Below, one piece after another: positions 5,839 to 7,967 of a stretch of DNA of 7,967 nt. The translations under genes and the position numbers were made by a program. The DNA comes from Spirochaetaceae bacterium. GTDB taxonomy: Bacteria; Spirochaetota; Spirochaetia; Treponematales; Breznakiellaceae. Each line of letters begins with the position of its first letter. Position 1 is the first letter of the stretch. The notes under the pieces are model-generated. The model did no database searches. It saw nothing but the letters and a program-made list of their open reading frames with translations, and was not told the origin of the DNA. Where the stretch lies: NCBI GenBank assembly GCA_031290405.1, contig JAITNO010000095.1, positions 1-7,967 of the forward strand, read 5' to 3'.

Positions 5839-5970
5839 ATGACAAAGTATACGCCGAAGTATGCAACAGAAGATTGCGAGGTCTATTGCAATATCTGCAA
5901 CAAGACTATCGCTCTAAAAAAGGGCGACGAGATTCCACTTTGCTGCGGCAAAGTAATGGAAGAAATGTAA
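5839..5970 (+). CDS. Small desulforedoxin-like iron protein
   Basis: A 43-residue protein with ribosome-binding site TTGGAGG at 5824-5830, eight bases before the ATG. It contains C13, then YCNICNKT (C17-x2-C20) and LCCGKVM (C35, C36). CxxC followed by CC-G-x-x-M is the signature of desulforedoxin and of the N-terminal domain of desulfoferrodoxin, where four cysteines bind one Fe(Cys)4 centre. The expected ligands are C17, C20, C35 and C36. Such proteins move single electrons, often in superoxide reduction or oxygen defence of anaerobes. No neelaredoxin or superoxide reductase domain is attached, and none is adjacent. It has its own promoter and terminator, so it is a separate, probably strongly expressed unit. 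A zinc-ribbon function cannot be excluded. Confidence 0.78.
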   Translation: MTKYTPKYATEDCEVYCNICNKTIALKKGDEIPLCCGKVMEEM

Positions 5971-5988
5971 GGTTGCCAGCCCACGCTT

Positions 5989-6037
5989 GCGGGGCGGAGG
6001 GGAAACTCCGTCGGAGACCCTCCGTCCCGCATTATTT
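5989..6037 (+). terminator. Rho-independent terminator of the desulforedoxin-like gene
   Basis: The arm GCGGGGCGGAGGG (5989-6001) pairs with CCCTCCGTCCCGC (6018-6030), 13 pairs including one G-U. The apical part contains a second hairpin (CTCC-GTC-GGAG), and ATTATTTTT follows. It begins 18 bases after the stop codon. Confidence 0.9.
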
Positions 6038-6077
6038 TTCGATAGCTGCTCTCTCTCATTTCAATACCTCATACCTT

Positions 6078-6502
6078 TCACCACCTGAACGCGGAGTAAT
6101 CGCCGGGCATTTCCCAGACTGAGGCAAAGTCCCAGCCGAAGGCGGCGAAGGCGCTTTGCGCCGGTGTTGCCGCGCAGTCCGAGCCTCTTGTCCGCTTGCT
6201 GTTTTGTCGTTGACTGCGCCGCCTGTTATCGGCATTGATGACCATGCGATGTTGGTTGCGATGGCGCCGTCAACTTTTCCCGCGATGCGAAAAGCTTTGA
6301 GAGCGCCGCCTGTTCCGGTGTCAACGGCGCTTACGCTGCTGTTGAGGGCGACGCAGTTTTCGATTTTGGGGGTGTTGATGTACATCGCACCGCTTATGCA
6401 TCCGTCGTTGGCCGATTGGGGAACGCCTACCGAGCCTCCGGTTCCGGTGTCGCTGCTTCCGTTAATTGTCGCGGTAATGGCGCCTGCGGCCCCCCCGCCC
6501 CA
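6078..6502 (-). pseudogene. Truncated, frameshifted surface-protein remnant
   Basis: Read on the minus strand, the frame gives a Gly/Ser/Thr-rich chain with SGAMYINTPKIENCVALNSS and then AFRIAGKVDGAIATNIAWSS. This pattern (NCVALN, a GxV segment, then N-x-AWSxM) resembles the repeats of secreted beta-helix adhesin-like proteins with GLUG-type repeats, from memory. A frame change near 6165-6190 is evident: the second frame continues with AFAAFGWDFASVWEMPGDYS and FRW before a stop at 6078-6080, which is a natural end for this family. The 5' side has no start; the frame begins next to the upstream terminator with TTG only. It is therefore 5'-truncated and frameshifted. It may instead be a sequencing error plus a truncated gene, but the missing start supports a remnant. 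Confidence 0.6.
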
Positions 6503-6503
6503 C

Positions 6504-6532
6504 AAAAAAAGCGGCCCCCCGAAGGAGGCCGC
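6504..6532 (-). terminator. Strong UUCG-loop terminator of the lipoprotein gene
   Basis: On the minus strand, GCGGCCTCC pairs with GGGGGCCGC (nine pairs, one U-G) around a C(UUCG)G tetraloop, followed by seven T. It lies 46 bases after the lipoprotein stop codon. Confidence 0.93.
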
Positions 6533-6577
6533 CTGCTGTGGCTGGGCGCCGCGCCGGCGTCTGTCACCGGAGTTCCG

Positions 6578-7468
6578 TCATTTTTTAGGCAGCGGCGTCT
6601 GGCTTAGCTTGACGCCTTGTTGGAAGGGCACGGTGGCTTTACCGTCCGTGAACACTACTCCTCTGAACACAATGTTGTGAACAGAATCCTTTGCAGTTGC
6701 GGTGATGCCAACATCTATCGGGCCGCCCGTGTAGTAACCGACGCCCGCCGTACCGACCAGGGCAGAGCCATTGGGGTTCAAGGAAATGGTTAAACCGTCC
6801 GTAACGCCAATGCCGCCGTAGGTTCTTATGAAGGTTCCTTTCGGAGGTTTATTGCCGGCAAAACTACTGGCGTTAGAAAAGATTTGTATGCGTTCATTGC
6901 CGCTTTCGTTGTAATACTCTGAAGGAACGCCGGTGATGGTGATGGTGAGCGACGTAAGCGCCTCAACCGAATCATTAAACGACGCCTTTGCCGCGCCGTT
7001 CGCAAACGTTACTTTTTCTTTAAATACGAAAAGGCGTTTTTTGCCGAAAAATCCGGCGCTTCCGATGCTGAGTTTGACGACGCGGGAATCGCTGCCAGTG
7101 TAACCGAGATACGCCCCGGAGGTTGCCGCATCGTCGTAGAGCGGCAACGCGACTTCGCCATTCCGTACGACCGTCTCGTCGCCCACAGCCAGCGTGAGTT
7201 CGCCGTCATGTCCAAGCGTCTGTTTCTGGAACAGCGACTTGTCGTCCGGGTCCGTGGAGACAATTTCCGCCTGAGCGAACTGGCCCTCGTAGTTGGCCGG
7301 AATGCCGCTTACCGTTAGCGACCCGGGCGTGGCATTGGGGTCTCTGTTGCCCGGGCCGCCGGTGGCGCACCCGCTGAACAGAGATGCCGCCAACAAGAGC
7401 GACAACCCGCACGCGGTTTGAAGCGCCCGCTTCAAACCGTCTTTCAAAAAACAATTTGTTTTTTTCAT
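6578..7468 (-). CDS. Putative lipoprotein with two tandem beta-rich modules
   Basis: A 296-residue exported protein of unknown function. I chose the start at 7468 (MKKTNCF) because AAAGGAA lies seven bases upstream and the signal peptide then begins normally; the frame also extends to 7516 without support. The signal peptide has a basic n-region (KKTN, LKR) and a hydrophobic core (LSLLLAASLF), and ends in FSGC with C34 as the likely lipidated cysteine, a relaxed lipobox as common in spirochaetes. A Gly/Asn/Pro linker (35-49) follows. Two modules of about 115 residues then repeat: residues 50-168 begin SLTVSGIPANY and end VTFANGAAKASFNDSV; residues 173-286 begin SLTITITGVPSEY and end VVFTDGKATVPFQQGV. 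Both look beta-strand rich. No catalytic motif is visible. It is a single-gene unit with a strong terminator behind it. Confidence 0.85.
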   Translation of the reverse strand: MKKTNCFLKDGLKRALQTACGLSLLLAASLFSGCATGGPGNRDPNATPGSLTVSGIPANYEGQFAQAEIVSTDPDDKSLFQKQTLGHDGELTLAVGDETVVRNGEVALPLYDDAATSGAYLGYTGSDSRVVKLSIGSAGFFGKKRLFVFKEKVTFANGAAKASFNDSVEALTSLTITITGVPSEYYNESGNERIQIFSNASSFAGNKPPKGTFIRTYGGIGVTDGLTISLNPNGSALVGTAGVGYYTGGPIDVGITATAKDSVHNIVFRGVVFTDGKATVPFQQGVKLSQTPLPKK

Positions 7469-7485
7469 AATAATTCCTTTCGCGC

Positions 7486-7967
7486 TTAAAGCCCGCGCGG
7501 CTTTAGTTGTATACACACCCTACGGGTATGTTCTTTTATCACCGCGCAAGCGGTGTAAAATACGGTTTCATCCGCCGGCCCCACGGGCGGCTTCTCTCTC
7601 GTTGTGGCCTTAAGCGTCGCGTCGATGTCAAGGCCGTTTTCGATGATGTCGCCGCCGCTGCCGTATTTGGCTATGGAGGCGGCGTCCTGTATAGACAAAG
7701 AAGGCCCCCGCCTTTACCGGCTCCGCATGGTAGGGCGCGACGCCGCCCGCCGCGACGGTTTGGGCGGCGACCGCGCTTCCCCCTTGCGAATCGAAAGCAA
7801 CGGTAGCGTCCCACGCCGCGGCGCACCTGGCGTTCAGCGGCCCCAGAGCCATCACCTTGTCCTCCGGCACGCCCCACGCGAAGGCGTTGGTTTGATCGCC
7901 ACCGCCCGGCGCCGGCTGCGTCTCCGACAACGTGGAAAACCATGTCATTCCCATTTTCAACCTGTCC
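7486..7967 (-). pseudogene. Broken hypothetical gene, partial at window edge
   Basis: On the minus strand a frame open to the window edge reads MGMTWFSTLSE, then AFAWGVPEDKVMALGPL and CAAAWDATVAFDS, and fades after PVKAGAFFVYTG. A second frame then carries SIQDAASIAKYGSG, DIDATLKATTREKPPVGP and ends at 7486-7488. The first part, with its AWGVPEDKV..L..L pattern, recalls spirochaete hypothetical proteins with an alpha-helical region of this form. I recognise this only loosely and know no function. The pieces lie in different frames with a switch near 7680-7730, so a frameshift in one ancestral gene is the simplest reading. Two unrelated short ORFs are the alternative. No signal peptide is seen. 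A possible start is at 7954 (ATG, with AGG upstream), but the gene may begin outside the window. Confidence 0.4.
7488..7555. other. Three short hairpins upstream of the lipoprotein gene
   Basis: Inverted repeats occur in sequence: AAAGCC with GGCTTT (7488-7504, loop CGCGC), ACCC with GGGT around TAC (7517-7527), and CACCGC with GCGGTG (7540-7555, loop GCAA). None has a T-run. They lie between the broken hypothetical gene and the lipoprotein ribosome-binding site, where the lipoprotein promoter or leader is expected. I could not find a good -35/-10 pair. Confidence 0.5.

Noticed and set aside
6156..6680. Forward 174-codon frame opposite the surface-protein remnant
   Set aside because: It spans the strong minus-strand terminator and the lipoprotein end; the minus strand holds the recognisable protein sequence.
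7507..7806. Forward 99-codon frame at the right end
   Set aside because: Arg-rich antisense translation with no start signal.

Overview
The window looks like chromosomal DNA of a GC-rich anaerobe, most likely a spirochaete of the termite-gut Treponema type. This assignment is an inference from three things: a lipoprotein with a relaxed lipobox, a remnant of a repeat-rich surface protein, and a solitary desulforedoxin-like protein. No ribosomal or other marker gene confirms it.

Layout. Positions 1-402 hold no convincing gene. Positions 403-775 are a minisatellite of 21-bp units that fold into small hairpins; it ends in a perfect 19-bp inverted repeat. Positions 877-5535 are one plus-strand operon of five genes in which every neighbouring pair overlaps: a minimal nucleotidyltransferase (MNT), a PLP-dependent DegT/DnrJ/EryC1-type aminotransferase, and three proteins homologous to the molybdopterin, [2Fe-2S] and FAD subunits of xanthine dehydrogenase-family hydroxylases. 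The operon is followed by a weak terminator and a second, degenerate array with the same 21-nt period (5563-5677). Next comes a self-contained unit of strong promoter, ribosome-binding site, 43-codon desulforedoxin-like gene and terminator (5769-6037). The right third is on the minus strand: a broken hypothetical gene at the window edge, a two-module lipoprotein with a strong UUCG-loop terminator, and a 5'-truncated, frameshifted surface-protein remnant.

How the genes may work together. The hydroxylase trio is the main point of interest. The [2Fe-2S] subunit keeps all eight cluster cysteines at canonical spacing. The large subunit is about 170 residues short and has lost two landmark active-site residues (the Glu of FGGKE and the Arg of FRGFG), while keeping the GQEH and SQ motifs. 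The FAD subunit has TIGGC in place of TIGGN. This suggests either a decaying enzyme or a divergent, repurposed complex. Several overlaps and intact frames over 4.6 kb argue against simple decay. The MNT has no HEPN partner beside it and an unusual C-terminal tail, so it is not a standard HEPN/MNT toxin-antitoxin pair. The substrate of the aminotransferase and its link to the hydroxylase-like proteins cannot be read from the sequence.
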